From the NCBI GenBank assembly GCA_001800315.1, contig MGVE01000014.1:49358-113357 (forward strand): 64,000 nucleotides of DNA. Reading direction: 5' to 3'. A program made the translations under genes and the position numbers. Shown here piece by piece: positions 16,453 to 24,102 of the stretch (position 1 is its first letter; each line of letters opens with the position of its first letter). The stretch comes from Elusimicrobia bacterium RIFOXYA2_FULL_47_53. Its GTDB lineage: Bacteria > Elusimicrobiota > Endomicrobiia > Endomicrobiales > XYA2-FULL-47-53. A model generated the notes under the pieces. That model made no database searches. It was not told the DNA's origin and saw nothing but the letters and a program-made list of their open reading frames with translations.

Positions 16453-17060
16453 TTTGAGCCGCCCTTTGAAGAAAAATTGATTTTATTTTCAGTGCCGTTC
16501 AAAAGCCTTTTTATGTTGCTTTTATGCTTATAGACTATGGCGGCGGCAGCCAGGGCCGCGAAGGCCGTGAATTCCCAGGGTGCCTTAAAAACCGCGGAGG
16601 CCGCGGGCAGGCATAAAGCCGAAATTATTGACCCCAGAGAAACATATTTTGTAACCGCCAGTATAAGCGCGAAAATTATCACGCTTGTTAGCGTCGGAAC
16701 GGGCAGCAGCGCCAGGAAAACTCCGGCCGCGGTCGCCACGCCTTTGCCCCCTCTGAAATTTAAAAAAACTGTCCAGATATGCCCTGAAATGGCGCAAAGC
16801 CCCGCGAGCAGCCACAGAGCGGGGCGGTCCGGAAAAAATATTTTTGCGGCAAGCATTACAGGGACAAAACCTTTTAAGGCGTCAATTAAAAGCGTTATGA
16901 TGCCCGGGACCCTGCCCGCGACCCTTAAAACATTGGTGGCTCCCGGGTTGCCGGAGCCAAGCGTCCTTATGTCGGCTCCCTTGAGAAGCCTGACCGCGAT
17001 GTAGCCAGTCGGAATGGATCCGGATAGATACGAAAGGACAGCGAGCAGCAGTATGTTCAT
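16449..17060 (-). CDS. plsY: Acyl-phosphate:glycerol-3-phosphate acyltransferase
   Basis: A 203-residue integral membrane enzyme that acylates glycerol-3-phosphate at position 1. Conserved loops are visible: SGSIPTGYI near the start, the SGNPGATNVLR phosphate-binding motif and FRGGKGVATAAG. Five to seven membrane segments fit the family. It starts immediately after the der stop and overlaps gpsA by 4 nt. Confidence 0.97.
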   Translation of the reverse strand: MNILLLAVLSYLSGSIPTGYIAVRLLKGADIRTLGSGNPGATNVLRVAGRVPGIITLLIDALKGFVPVMLAAKIFFPDRPALWLLAGLCAISGHIWTVFLNFRGGKGVATAAGVFLALLPVPTLTSVIIFALILAVTKYVSLGSIISALCLPAASAVFKAPWEFTAFAALAAAAIVYKHKSNIKRLLNGTENKINFSSKGGSK

Positions 17061-18365
17061 TTATAGGCTCTTAAACTTAAGCACAAGCGGAGTTCCCTGA
17101 AAGCCGAAACGGTCCCTGATGGCGTTCTCCAGGTACCTGCGGTAAGAGAAATGCACAAGTTCCACCGAGTTTACCGTAAAGACAAAACACGGCGCCATCG
17201 CTCCGTGCTGAACGACTTTGTGAACGCGCAGAATTTTCCCTTTTCTGGAGAGCGGCCTGTTTCTCAGGGCCGAGTCAATAGTGTCCTTAAGCTCCTGTTC
17301 TGGCACGATTCTGGTGTACTGGTTGTAAACCTTGTTTACCTCGGTTAAAATTCTTTCCGTGCGCTGGCCGGTTTTTGCCGAAATAAATATCATCTCCGAC
17401 CACCAGAGAAACTGAAGCTTTTGTTCAAGCTGCCGTTTTATATCTTTAACCGCGTCTTCTCTCTCCTCAACCAAATCCCACTTGTTCAGGGCAATAATGC
17501 AGCCCCTGTGATTTTTCAAAATCAGTTCGGCTATTCTGGCTTCGGTTTCGCCCACGCCTATGGTCGCGTCTATAACAAGTATCGCGACATCCGCTCTTTC
17601 CAGCGCCCAGTTCGCGCTCAGAGTTGAGAGGTACTCCATGTCATTTTTAAATTTATGTTTTCTGTGAAGCCCTGGGGTGTCAATGATAACATACTGCTGG
17701 CCGTCTCTTTCTATGGTTATGTCTACGGCCTCCCGCGTCGTGCCGGGTTGATCGTTTACTATCACCCGGTCCTCTTTCATGAGCTTGTTTAAAAGAGACG
17801 ACTTGCCGACATTAGGTTTTCCGACGAGAACTATTGATATAGGCCGGCCCTTTATGTCAAGCAGTTCGCTCTTGGTATTTTTAACGCTTGCGCTTATTTT
17901 GTCAAGCAGCGTGTTGATATTCAGTCCGTGAGTGCCGGAAACGGTTATATAGTCGTCAAAGCCGAGCCTGAAAAAATCGCTGGCTTTTACCTCTTCTTTT
18001 TCGGTGTCTATTTTATTGATCAGCAGTATGACTTTTTTCGCGTACTTCCGCAGGATCGCCGCGATGTCGCCGTCCAGCGGGTGGTACCCGTTTTTTCCGT
18101 CTACCGCGAAAAGCACAAGACCGGCTTTTTTCAGCCCCTCCTCCATCTGGCGGCGTATCTGGGCGGAAATATAATTCGTATTATCTTCCCAGCCGCCGGT
18201 GTCAATGAGCTGGAACTTTTTGCCGTTCCATTCAACCGGCATTTCATTGCGGTCCCTGGTGGTTCCGGGTTCATGGTGAACTAACGCCCTTTTCTTCCCG
18301 CAGATCCTGTTAAAGAGGGTGGATTTTCCGACATTGGGCCGGCCGATTACGACGACATTTTCCAT
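17061..18365 (-). CDS. der: Ribosome biogenesis GTPase Der (EngA)
   Basis: A 434-residue protein with two GTPase domains in tandem and a C-terminal KH-like domain, essential for 50S subunit assembly. G1 motifs are GRPNVGKSTLFN (first) and GKPNVGKSSLLN (second); G3 motifs are DTGGW and DTPGLHRKHK; G4 motifs NKID and NKWD. Length is normal. It lies 2 nt from pgsA and abuts plsY. Confidence 0.98.
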   Translation of the reverse strand: MENVVVIGRPNVGKSTLFNRICGKKRALVHHEPGTTRDRNEMPVEWNGKKFQLIDTGGWEDNTNYISAQIRRQMEEGLKKAGLVLFAVDGKNGYHPLDGDIAAILRKYAKKVILLINKIDTEKEEVKASDFFRLGFDDYITVSGTHGLNINTLLDKISASVKNTKSELLDIKGRPISIVLVGKPNVGKSSLLNKLMKEDRVIVNDQPGTTREAVDITIERDGQQYVIIDTPGLHRKHKFKNDMEYLSTLSANWALERADVAILVIDATIGVGETEARIAELILKNHRGCIIALNKWDLVEEREDAVKDIKRQLEQKLQFLWWSEMIFISAKTGQRTERILTEVNKVYNQYTRIVPEQELKDTIDSALRNRPLSRKGKILRVHKVVQHGAMAPCFVFTVNSVELVHFSYRRYLENAIRDRFGFQGTPLVLKFKSL

Positions 18366-18367
18366 AG

Positions 18368-18877
18368 TTATAGCCTTTTGCTTCCGCTGATGAAATAATC
18401 AAGCCCCGAGATAACCGTAAAGCCTACGGTCGCCAGAAGCAGCGGCTCCGTTACAGACTGCGGGATTCCCAGGATAATTATCCATACGGTAAACATTTGA
18501 AACACGGTTGTTATCTTGCTTAAGACCCGCGGTTTAATTTCCGTGGAGCCTTTAAGAATGTAAATTACTGTCCAGCCCAGGACGATTATGATATCGCGGC
18601 TTAAGATTACCACGAAAATCCAGAGCGACAATTTCCCCAGGAAGGCAAGCGTGAGATAGGATGAGAGCATAAGCAGTTTGTCGGCCAGCGGGTCTAAAAA
18701 CGAACCGAGCTGGGTCTTCTGCTTTTTGTAGCGCGCCACAAAGCCGTCAAGAGCGTCGGATAAAATGGTGAAAGTGAAAATTATTGCCGGCCACGGGGCA
18801 AGGCCCTGCAAAAGCAATACAATAAAAACCGGAATTAAGAAAATCCTGACCAGCGTAATTTTGTTTGCGAGAGTCAT
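18368..18877 (-). CDS. pgsA: CDP-diacylglycerol-glycerol-3-phosphate phosphatidyltransferase
   Basis: A 169-residue CDP-alcohol phosphatidyltransferase making phosphatidylglycerol-phosphate. The family motif D(x)2DG(x)2AR(x)8G(x)3D(x)3D is present as SDALDGFVARYKK...GSFLDPLADKLL. Several membrane segments follow. The frame can be extended upstream, but ATG at 18877 overlaps the hflX stop as ATGA and gives the normal N-terminus MTLANKITLVRI. Together with gpsA and plsY it makes this operon a phospholipid supply unit. Confidence 0.95.
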   Translation of the reverse strand: MTLANKITLVRIFLIPVFIVLLLQGLAPWPAIIFTFTILSDALDGFVARYKKQKTQLGSFLDPLADKLLMLSSYLTLAFLGKLSLWIFVVILSRDIIIVLGWTVIYILKGSTEIKPRVLSKITTVFQMFTVWIIILGIPQSVTEPLLLATVGFTVISGLDYFISGSKRL

Positions 18878-20124
18878 TTTTTTGGCCTTCCGAGGATAGA
18901 TTGAATTATGCTCCACTGTTCGGAGCTGCACTCTATTTTAAGCCTGATCCTGTTTTTATCGTATTCCTGCTTTTTTACCACTGAAATGGAATGAATTTTA
19001 TTTACCAGCGCGCTCTCGCTGTGATCCAAAGACAGCGTGTGCGCGAAAAGTTTCGGTGTCACTATTTTTTCAACGGCCTTAAGCAGCGCGCCGACGCCTT
19101 CGCCGGTTTTAGCCGAAATCGCTATGGCCTTGTTTCCTCTAAGCCTCTCCAGCCTGTTTTTGGCAAGCAGGTCAGCTTTGTTAAACACGGTTATCATGGG
19201 GATGTTTTGAGCGCCCAGTTCCTTTAAGACATTTATAACGGTTTCTTCCTGCGCCGAACAGGCGGGGTTTGACGCGTCTATAAGGTGAATAAGGCAGTTT
19301 GCGCCGCTGATTTCCTCAAGAGTGGCCTTAAAGGAAGCCACGAGCATGTGAGGCAGTTTATTTATAAAGCCCACCGTGTCGGTGAAAAGAACCGTCCTGC
19401 CGTTTTCAAGTTTCACCTGCCGCGTCGTAGGGTCCAGCGTCGCGAAGAGTTTATCGTCGGCGTAAATCTCGCCGCGTTCGCAAAGCAGGTTCAGCAGGGT
19501 GGACTTGCCGGCGTTTGTATAGCCGACGATTGAAATCAATGCCTGAGAGTTCTGAGCTCTTTTTTGCCTGAGCACCTTGCGGTGTTCGGAAATAAGCTCT
19601 ATCTCGCGGTCAAGGAAGGCCATGCGGTCGCGAATCTTTCTCTGGTCAATCTCAAGCTTCTTCTCGCCGGGGCCGCGCCTGGTGCCGATTCCGCCGGCCT
19701 GGCTGTCCAGCGAAAGGCCTCTTTTAGAAAGCCTGGGAAGGTAATACTCAAGCTGGGCCCTTTCCACCTGCAGGATTCCCTCTTTTGAACGCGCCCTGCG
19801 GGCGAATATGTCAAGGATCAGCCTTGTTCTGTCTATAATTTTCAGGCCCGTTATCTCTTCAAGGTTTTTCTGCTGAACGGGTTTGAGTTCGTCGTCAAAT
19901 ATTATTGAAACAATTCCGAGTTCTCTGGCCAGGGCCGCTATCTCCGCGGCTTTCCCGCGCCCGATAAAACAGGCCGAATCTATAGAGGCTCTGTTCTGGA
20001 CTATTCTTTTTTCAACCCGGGCTCCGGCGGTTTCCGCGAGCCTGGAGAGTTCGTCCAGAGAGTCGTTTATGTCTCTTAGTTTTTGTCCGGGCAGGCAAAC
20101 GCCCGCGAGCAATGCTTTTTCCAT
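18874..20124 (-). CDS. hflX: Ribosome-associated GTPase HflX
   Basis: A 416-residue HflX, which splits or rescues stalled ribosomes under stress. The N-terminal HflX domain (LDELSRLAETAGARVEKR, FIGRGKAAEIA) and the glycine-rich RRGPGEKKLE linker precede the G domain with G1 GYTNAGKSTLLN, G3 DTVGFINKLPH and G4 NKADLL. It is the first gene of the operon and starts about 80 nt downstream of the candidate promoter at 20208-20237. The ribosome binding site is weak. Confidence 0.97.
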   Translation of the reverse strand: MEKALLAGVCLPGQKLRDINDSLDELSRLAETAGARVEKRIVQNRASIDSACFIGRGKAAEIAALARELGIVSIIFDDELKPVQQKNLEEITGLKIIDRTRLILDIFARRARSKEGILQVERAQLEYYLPRLSKRGLSLDSQAGGIGTRRGPGEKKLEIDQRKIRDRMAFLDREIELISEHRKVLRQKRAQNSQALISIVGYTNAGKSTLLNLLCERGEIYADDKLFATLDPTTRQVKLENGRTVLFTDTVGFINKLPHMLVASFKATLEEISGANCLIHLIDASNPACSAQEETVINVLKELGAQNIPMITVFNKADLLAKNRLERLRGNKAIAISAKTGEGVGALLKAVEKIVTPKLFAHTLSLDHSESALVNKIHSISVVKKQEYDKNRIRLKIECSSEQWSIIQSILGRPKK

Positions 20125-20144
20125 TTATATAGACTAAAAAATCC

Positions 20145-20213
20145 GCGCGGTTCAGTCGGCGGACACTTTGAAATTGTAGCCCGAAAGAGGTTTTTCAACC
20201 GACTCAAATTATA
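20145..20213. repeat. Short copy of an E3-type foldback terminus
   Basis: On the minus strand this leader starts TATAATTTGAGTCGGTTG and continues AAAAACCTCTTTCGGGCT, matching the left terminus of element E3 at 39988-40021 except for single bases. A complementary CCGACTGAACC lies near 20145. It looks like a foldback element reduced by internal deletion, and its outer edge supplies the TATAAT of the proposed hflX promoter. Confidence 0.6.
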
Positions 20214-20237
20214 CTATATTTTAAATACTTTTTGCAA
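20208..20237 (-). promoter_or_regulatory. Candidate promoter for the hflX operon
   Basis: On the minus strand TTGCAA (20237-20232) is followed by 18 nt and TATAAT (20213-20208). The -35 lies inside the end of miaA; the -10 is the outer edge of the foldback terminus. Position relative to the hflX start at 20124 is reasonable. Confidence 0.55.
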
Positions 20238-21150
20238 TTTTAGACGCGGTTGAGACAGGGTCAAAACTCCGGCCAGAAACTTTGATCCAGCGGATATTCG
20301 GATTTTTTCTAAACCATGTCATCTGTCTTTTGGCGTAATGGCGGGTGTCCAGGCTGATCAGCGCCGCGGTTTCATCAAGAGATATTTTCTCCTCAAGAAA
20401 ATCTATAACGCGCGAATAGCCGATACCGCTTAAGCCGGGGCAGTCCTTCTTAAATCCGAGGGATAAAACTTTTTTTGCCTCGTCTATCATGCCGTTTTTC
20501 AGCATTTCCGCGCTTCTTTTCTCAATATTTGAGTAGAGTTCCTCTTTATCCCAGAGCAGGCCGAACTGCAGAAACTCCCCCGCGGGTTTTTTTGGTTTCT
20601 TGTGCCACTCCGAAATGGGAACTCCGCTTATTCTGTAGACTTCAAGTGCTCTGATAAGCCTCTGGGGGTTAGACTTGTTTTTCTCTGCCGACTCGGCGTC
20701 AACGGCCGAAAGCTTGTCGTAGAGGTATTTCGCGCCGTGCTTCTCAAACATTTCTTTTAGCTCGTTTCTTATGGCGTCGTCTTTTTCCGGGAGTTCGTTT
20801 AAGCCTTCGCTTAACGCCTTTATGTAGAGCCCCGTGCCGCCGGCAATAATAGGGAGCCGCGATTTTTTTTCAATTTTTTTAATGGCGGAAACGGCGGCTT
20901 TCCGGAAATCGCCGGCGCTGAAATAGCCGTCCGGCTCTATTATATCGGTGAGGTGCTGAGGTATTCCTTTATAAACACGCAGAGATTTTTCCGCGTCCCA
21001 TTGCCCGGCTTTATTGGTCCCGATATCTAAATATCTGTAAACCTGCCTTGAATCGGCGGAAATTATTTCCCCTTTTAGTATTTTTGCGAGTTCCGCGCCG
21101 ACAGCTGTTTTTCCGGATGCCGTGGCCCCCGTTAATATGATATTTACCAT
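20221..21150 (-). CDS. miaA: tRNA dimethylallyltransferase
   Basis: A 309-residue MiaA that transfers a dimethylallyl group to A37 of tRNAs reading U-starting codons. The P-loop is TGATASGKTAVGAELA, followed by SADSRQVYRYLDIGT and the family motif PIIAGGTGLYIKAL. The C-terminal tRNA-binding part ends with DTRHYAKRQMTWFR. Its partner miaB, which methylthiolates the same base, is in the window at 27647-28972. It follows the small lipoprotein but behind a terminator. Confidence 0.97.
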   Translation of the reverse strand: MVNIILTGATASGKTAVGAELAKILKGEIISADSRQVYRYLDIGTNKAGQWDAEKSLRVYKGIPQHLTDIIEPDGYFSAGDFRKAAVSAIKKIEKKSRLPIIAGGTGLYIKALSEGLNELPEKDDAIRNELKEMFEKHGAKYLYDKLSAVDAESAEKNKSNPQRLIRALEVYRISGVPISEWHKKPKKPAGEFLQFGLLWDKEELYSNIEKRSAEMLKNGMIDEAKKVLSLGFKKDCPGLSGIGYSRVIDFLEEKISLDETAALISLDTRHYAKRQMTWFRKNPNIRWIKVSGRSFDPVSTASKIAKSI

Positions 21151-21180
21151 GCGCGTTATTTTAGCTTATTAGGAAATAAA

Positions 21181-21214
21181 AAAAAAGCAGGGAAAAAATT
21201 CCCTGCTTTTTTTC
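21181..21214 (-). terminator. Rho-independent terminator after the small lipoprotein
   Basis: AAAGCAGGGA pairs with TCCCTGCTTT around an A-rich loop and each side carries six or more A/T, so the hairpin could work in both directions. It lies 8 nt after the lipoprotein stop and before miaA. Confidence 0.9.
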
Positions 21215-21221
21215 TAAAAAC

Positions 21222-21371
21222 TTATTTCGCCTGATCAGCGGCGGGTGTTGCCGGAACGGCCGGCGCTTCAGCCGCGGGGGCAGCCTGTTCTGCGACAGGA
21301 GCCTGTTCGGCTTTTTTGCAGCCTGCGAAAATCGCGGCGGCAAGAATTGCAAGAAGAGCTATCTTTTTCAT
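21222..21371 (-). CDS. Tiny Ala/Pro-rich lipoprotein (49 aa)
   Basis: ATG at 21371 follows GAGAGGTG at a good distance. The protein starts MKKIALLAILAAAIFAGC, a complete lipoprotein signal with lipobox FAGC and lipidated Cys18, followed by KK and about 28 residues almost entirely Ala, Pro, Glu, Val and Gln. It ends 8 nt before a strong terminator, so it is a compact independent gene although it is below the size of usual ORF lists. Short proline/alanine-rich lipoproteins are common abundant surface or periplasmic proteins; no specific function can be given. Confidence 0.85.
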   Translation of the reverse strand: MKKIALLAILAAAIFAGCKKAEQAPVAEQAAPAAEAPAVPATPAADQAK

Positions 21372-21477
21372 TTTGTTCACCTCTCTTTCTTTTATTACTT
21401 TTGAGCCAGCACTATTTTTTAATCCGCCGATTATACAAAGAAACTCAAAACTAAGTCAAGTTTTTTACACCCCTTTT

Positions 21478-21760
21478 TTTAAGTTATAAGTTTTAAGTTG
21501 TAAGTTATAAGTGAACGGCGGACTTCGGTGCCGTCATACCAGCGGAAGCTGGTATCCAGAGGTTTTTCTGGATTCCGGAGTGGCGGCCCAATGCTTTGAA
21601 TAAAATCAGCCGGCCTCCCAGGCGAATGCGAAGCATTCTTCACCCGTCCAAAGACGGGTGATTTTTCGCCGCGGGACAAAACAATTCCGGAATGACAGGG
21701 CTGGGCCGAGATGGCGAGGCGCCGCCTAACCGGAGGATCAGGAAAAAAATTCTGGGTGAA
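21478..21760. repeat. Composite dispersed repeat island 3
   Basis: Non-coding. Clean example of module order: AAGTTATAAGTTTTAAGTTG tandem edge, GTGAACGGCGGAC, the ACCAGCGGAAGCTGGT palindrome with CCAGAGGTTTTTCTGG, then the GGAGTGGCGGCCCAATGC block running through GAATGCGAAGCATTC and the hairpin CACCCGTCCAAAGACGGGTG to GCCGCGGGAC and CGGAATGACAG. The same order occurs at 37050-37230 almost unchanged. Confidence 0.85.
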
Positions 21761-21763
21761 TTC

Positions 21764-23503
21764 TCAGGTTCTTCCGAAATGCTTTCTTAATTCGCTGAGC
21801 GTTATTTTCAAGACGGTCGGGCGTCCGTGAGGGCAGGTGAAGGGAGCCTGGCATTTGAGAAGATCGGAAATAAGCCTGCTCATTTCCTCGCAGGACATAT
21901 GTTCCCCCGCCTTGATACTGCCGCGGCAGGCTGAGCGGATAATCAGTTCAAGCTTTCGCGCGGAAGGAATATTCCTTTCTTCAGAGAGAGATTCTATTAT
22001 GGCGCCGAGAATGTCTTTAATGTCTCTTAAATTACCCAGCACCGACGGCACCGCTGATATCCTGAAAGTGTTAGAGCCGAATTCTTCAATTTCCCAGCCC
22101 GTTTGTCTTAAGTCCGGCAGAATGCCTTTCAAAAGAGAGGCGGCCCCGGGATTAAAATCAAGCGTCTGCGGCATCAGGAGCCCCTGAACCGCGATTTTTT
22201 TGTCTTTAAACTCGCTTATATAGCGTTCATACCGTATCCTCTCGGCGGCGGCATGCTGGTCAATAATTACGAATTCTCCCTTTATGGAGGCGGCGATAAA
22301 AGAGTTGAAGAACTGGCCGATAACTTTCGTGTCGCTGGCGGTATTGTCATCGGCGCCTACCCGGGCGGCTTCGGAGGAAACGGCGAATATATCGCTTTGA
22401 TTGAGTTTTGCGCTATTGAATTCATCGTAGCGCAGGGCGGTTTCAGAAACAAAATCGCTCCTCCGCGCCGCTATGCCATCAGACGGAACATTTCCCGGCA
22501 TTCCCATGGAAACAGGCGCCGCGGTAAGAGCGTTTTTTACGGCTCTATAAATGAAATCGTGAAGCTCTCTTTCTTTGGAGAACTTAACTTCTCTTTTCGT
22601 GGGATGGATATTCGCGTCAATCTCGGCGGGGTTGACCTCAATAAATAACACGGCTCCGGGGTGCCTGCCGGAAGGAAGGTTTTCGCGAAAAGCTTCGTAG
22701 AGCGCGTGGCCTATGTTTTTCCCGAGGTTTACGGGCCTTTTATTTACAAAAAGATACTGATAATTTTTTGTGGGCAGGCTGTGCTCGGTTTTTGTCACAA
22801 AACCACTTAAGGATATCATCGGATTGGAAGCGCTTACCGCGGTAAGCGAGGAGGTAAAATCATTGCCGAAAACATCAACAAGGCGTTCAAAGCCGCTTTT
22901 CGCCGACGGAGCGTTTAACAGTATTTTGCCGTCCACGGTAAGCTTAAAGGAAATAGCGTGGTGTGAGGCGGCGAGCTCCTCAACGGTTGAAATTATGCGG
23001 GACCGTTCCGTGGCGTCGCTTTTAAGAAATTTTGCCCTCGCGGGAGTGTTGAAAAAAAGGTTGGCGGTCTCAACTACGGTGCCCGGCGAGCCGGCCCAGG
23101 CTTTGCTTTCAATTAATTTTCCGCCGGAGAGTTTTATCTCCCAGCCGTTGGCCGCGCCTCTTTCCTGGGTTTGAATGGTCAGGTTGGACACCGCGGCTAT
23201 GGAAGGAAGCGCTTCTCCGCGGAAACCCATGGTGGATAAGTTATAGATATCGTCAAAACCCGATATTTTGCTGGTCGCGTGCCTGGTCACGGAAAGCGCG
23301 AGGTCTTCTCTGGACATCCCCGTGCCGTCGTCGCGCACGCGCATAAGTGTTTTCCCCGCGCCTTCCACGGTTATGTCAATTGTTTTGCTTCCTGCGTCAA
23401 TAGAGTTTTCTACAAGCTCTTTTAAGGCGTTTGAGGGCCTTTCTATCACTTCGCCGGCCGCTATTTTATTGATTGTTTCGCTGGTGAGTATTTTAATCGC
23501 CAT
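21764..23503 (-). CDS. mutL: DNA mismatch repair protein MutL
   Basis: A 579-residue MutL. The GHKL ATPase has ELVENSIDAGS (catalytic Glu), RDDGTGM and TMGFRGEALPSI. The C-terminal endonuclease motif DQHAAAERIRYE is present along with ACRGSIKAGE and CPHGRPT, so this is a nicking MutL of the MutH-lacking type. The linker is short. It lies in the same direction as mutS but separated by the PilZ gene and a hairpin. Confidence 0.97.
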   Translation of the reverse strand: MAIKILTSETINKIAAGEVIERPSNALKELVENSIDAGSKTIDITVEGAGKTLMRVRDDGTGMSREDLALSVTRHATSKISGFDDIYNLSTMGFRGEALPSIAAVSNLTIQTQERGAANGWEIKLSGGKLIESKAWAGSPGTVVETANLFFNTPARAKFLKSDATERSRIISTVEELAASHHAISFKLTVDGKILLNAPSAKSGFERLVDVFGNDFTSSLTAVSASNPMISLSGFVTKTEHSLPTKNYQYLFVNKRPVNLGKNIGHALYEAFRENLPSGRHPGAVLFIEVNPAEIDANIHPTKREVKFSKERELHDFIYRAVKNALTAAPVSMGMPGNVPSDGIAARRSDFVSETALRYDEFNSAKLNQSDIFAVSSEAARVGADDNTASDTKVIGQFFNSFIAASIKGEFVIIDQHAAAERIRYERYISEFKDKKIAVQGLLMPQTLDFNPGAASLLKGILPDLRQTGWEIEEFGSNTFRISAVPSVLGNLRDIKDILGAIIESLSEERNIPSARKLELIIRSACRGSIKAGEHMSCEEMSRLISDLLKCQAPFTCPHGRPTVLKITLSELRKHFGRT

Positions 23504-23520
23504 TTGTAGTTTGAGTTTGA

Positions 23521-23547
23521 GAAAACCCCGGTGCGATGACCGGGGTA
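23521..23547 (-). terminator. Probable terminator after the PilZ gene
   Basis: CCCCGG (23526-23531) pairs with CCGGGG (23540-23545); four T follow on the minus strand. It is short in the U tract, so readthrough into mutL is possible. Confidence 0.6.
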
Positions 23548-23585
23548 AATAAATTGAGCTCGCGCGTAAGCCGCCTGAAATCGGG

Positions 23586-24023
23586 TTAGCGGGTTTTGGT
23601 TGTTTTCGCTAGCCTCGCGGATTTCTGGCAGAGCTCAAAATACGAGCATTTCTCGCTGCAGACATCGGTTACGCCAAGAGAAAGTTTTGTGTTGCAGTCC
23701 GCGTAGTCAAATCCCATGCGGTTAATATGGCGGAAATCAACGGGGTCAATGGTCGTAAAGGAAATGCCCAGGCGCCACATCTCGCCTTTCGCGAGCGCCC
23801 ATACGATTTTTCCGGACAACGGTTTAGTTTTTAAGCCCGGCAGGTCCAGGGAAAGATTTACTTCGGTTCCGACCGAGATAGAAGCGAAGGTCAGAATTGC
23901 CATTCCGCCCGCGGAAAGCTCAACTAACACTCCGGGGAGCACCTTTTCATTTAAGGCGATTTGAATGGTTTTGTCTATTTCGTGCAGAACCGGATAGCGT
24001 TTGTATCTGCGCTTTTCGTCCAT
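23586..24023 (-). CDS. PilZ-domain protein with C-terminal cysteine cluster
   Basis: A 145-residue PilZ protein, the usual cyclic-di-GMP receptor fold. The RxxxR motif is RRYKRYP near residues 5-11 and the (D/N)xSxxG motif appears as ELSAGG, with Glu replacing the first position, so nucleotide binding may be altered. After the barrel a tail holds Cys110, Cys122, Cys126 and Cys132 (Cx11-Cx3-Cx5 spacing), suggestive of a bound metal or cluster, which is not part of the basic PilZ fold. Strong ribosome binding site AGGAGAG. It lies between mutS and mutL without obvious functional link. Confidence 0.8.
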   Translation of the reverse strand: MDEKRRYKRYPVLHEIDKTIQIALNEKVLPGVLVELSAGGMAILTFASISVGTEVNLSLDLPGLKTKPLSGKIVWALAKGEMWRLGISFTTIDPVDFRHINRMGFDYADCNTKLSLGVTDVCSEKCSYFELCQKSARLAKTTKTR

Positions 24024-24102
24024 TTTCTCTCCTTGGCCGCCCCTCGGGCAGCCGGTTGGCGGAAGTAATTTTTATTTTCCCGATAACGCTCCCGGGAGCT
24101 TA

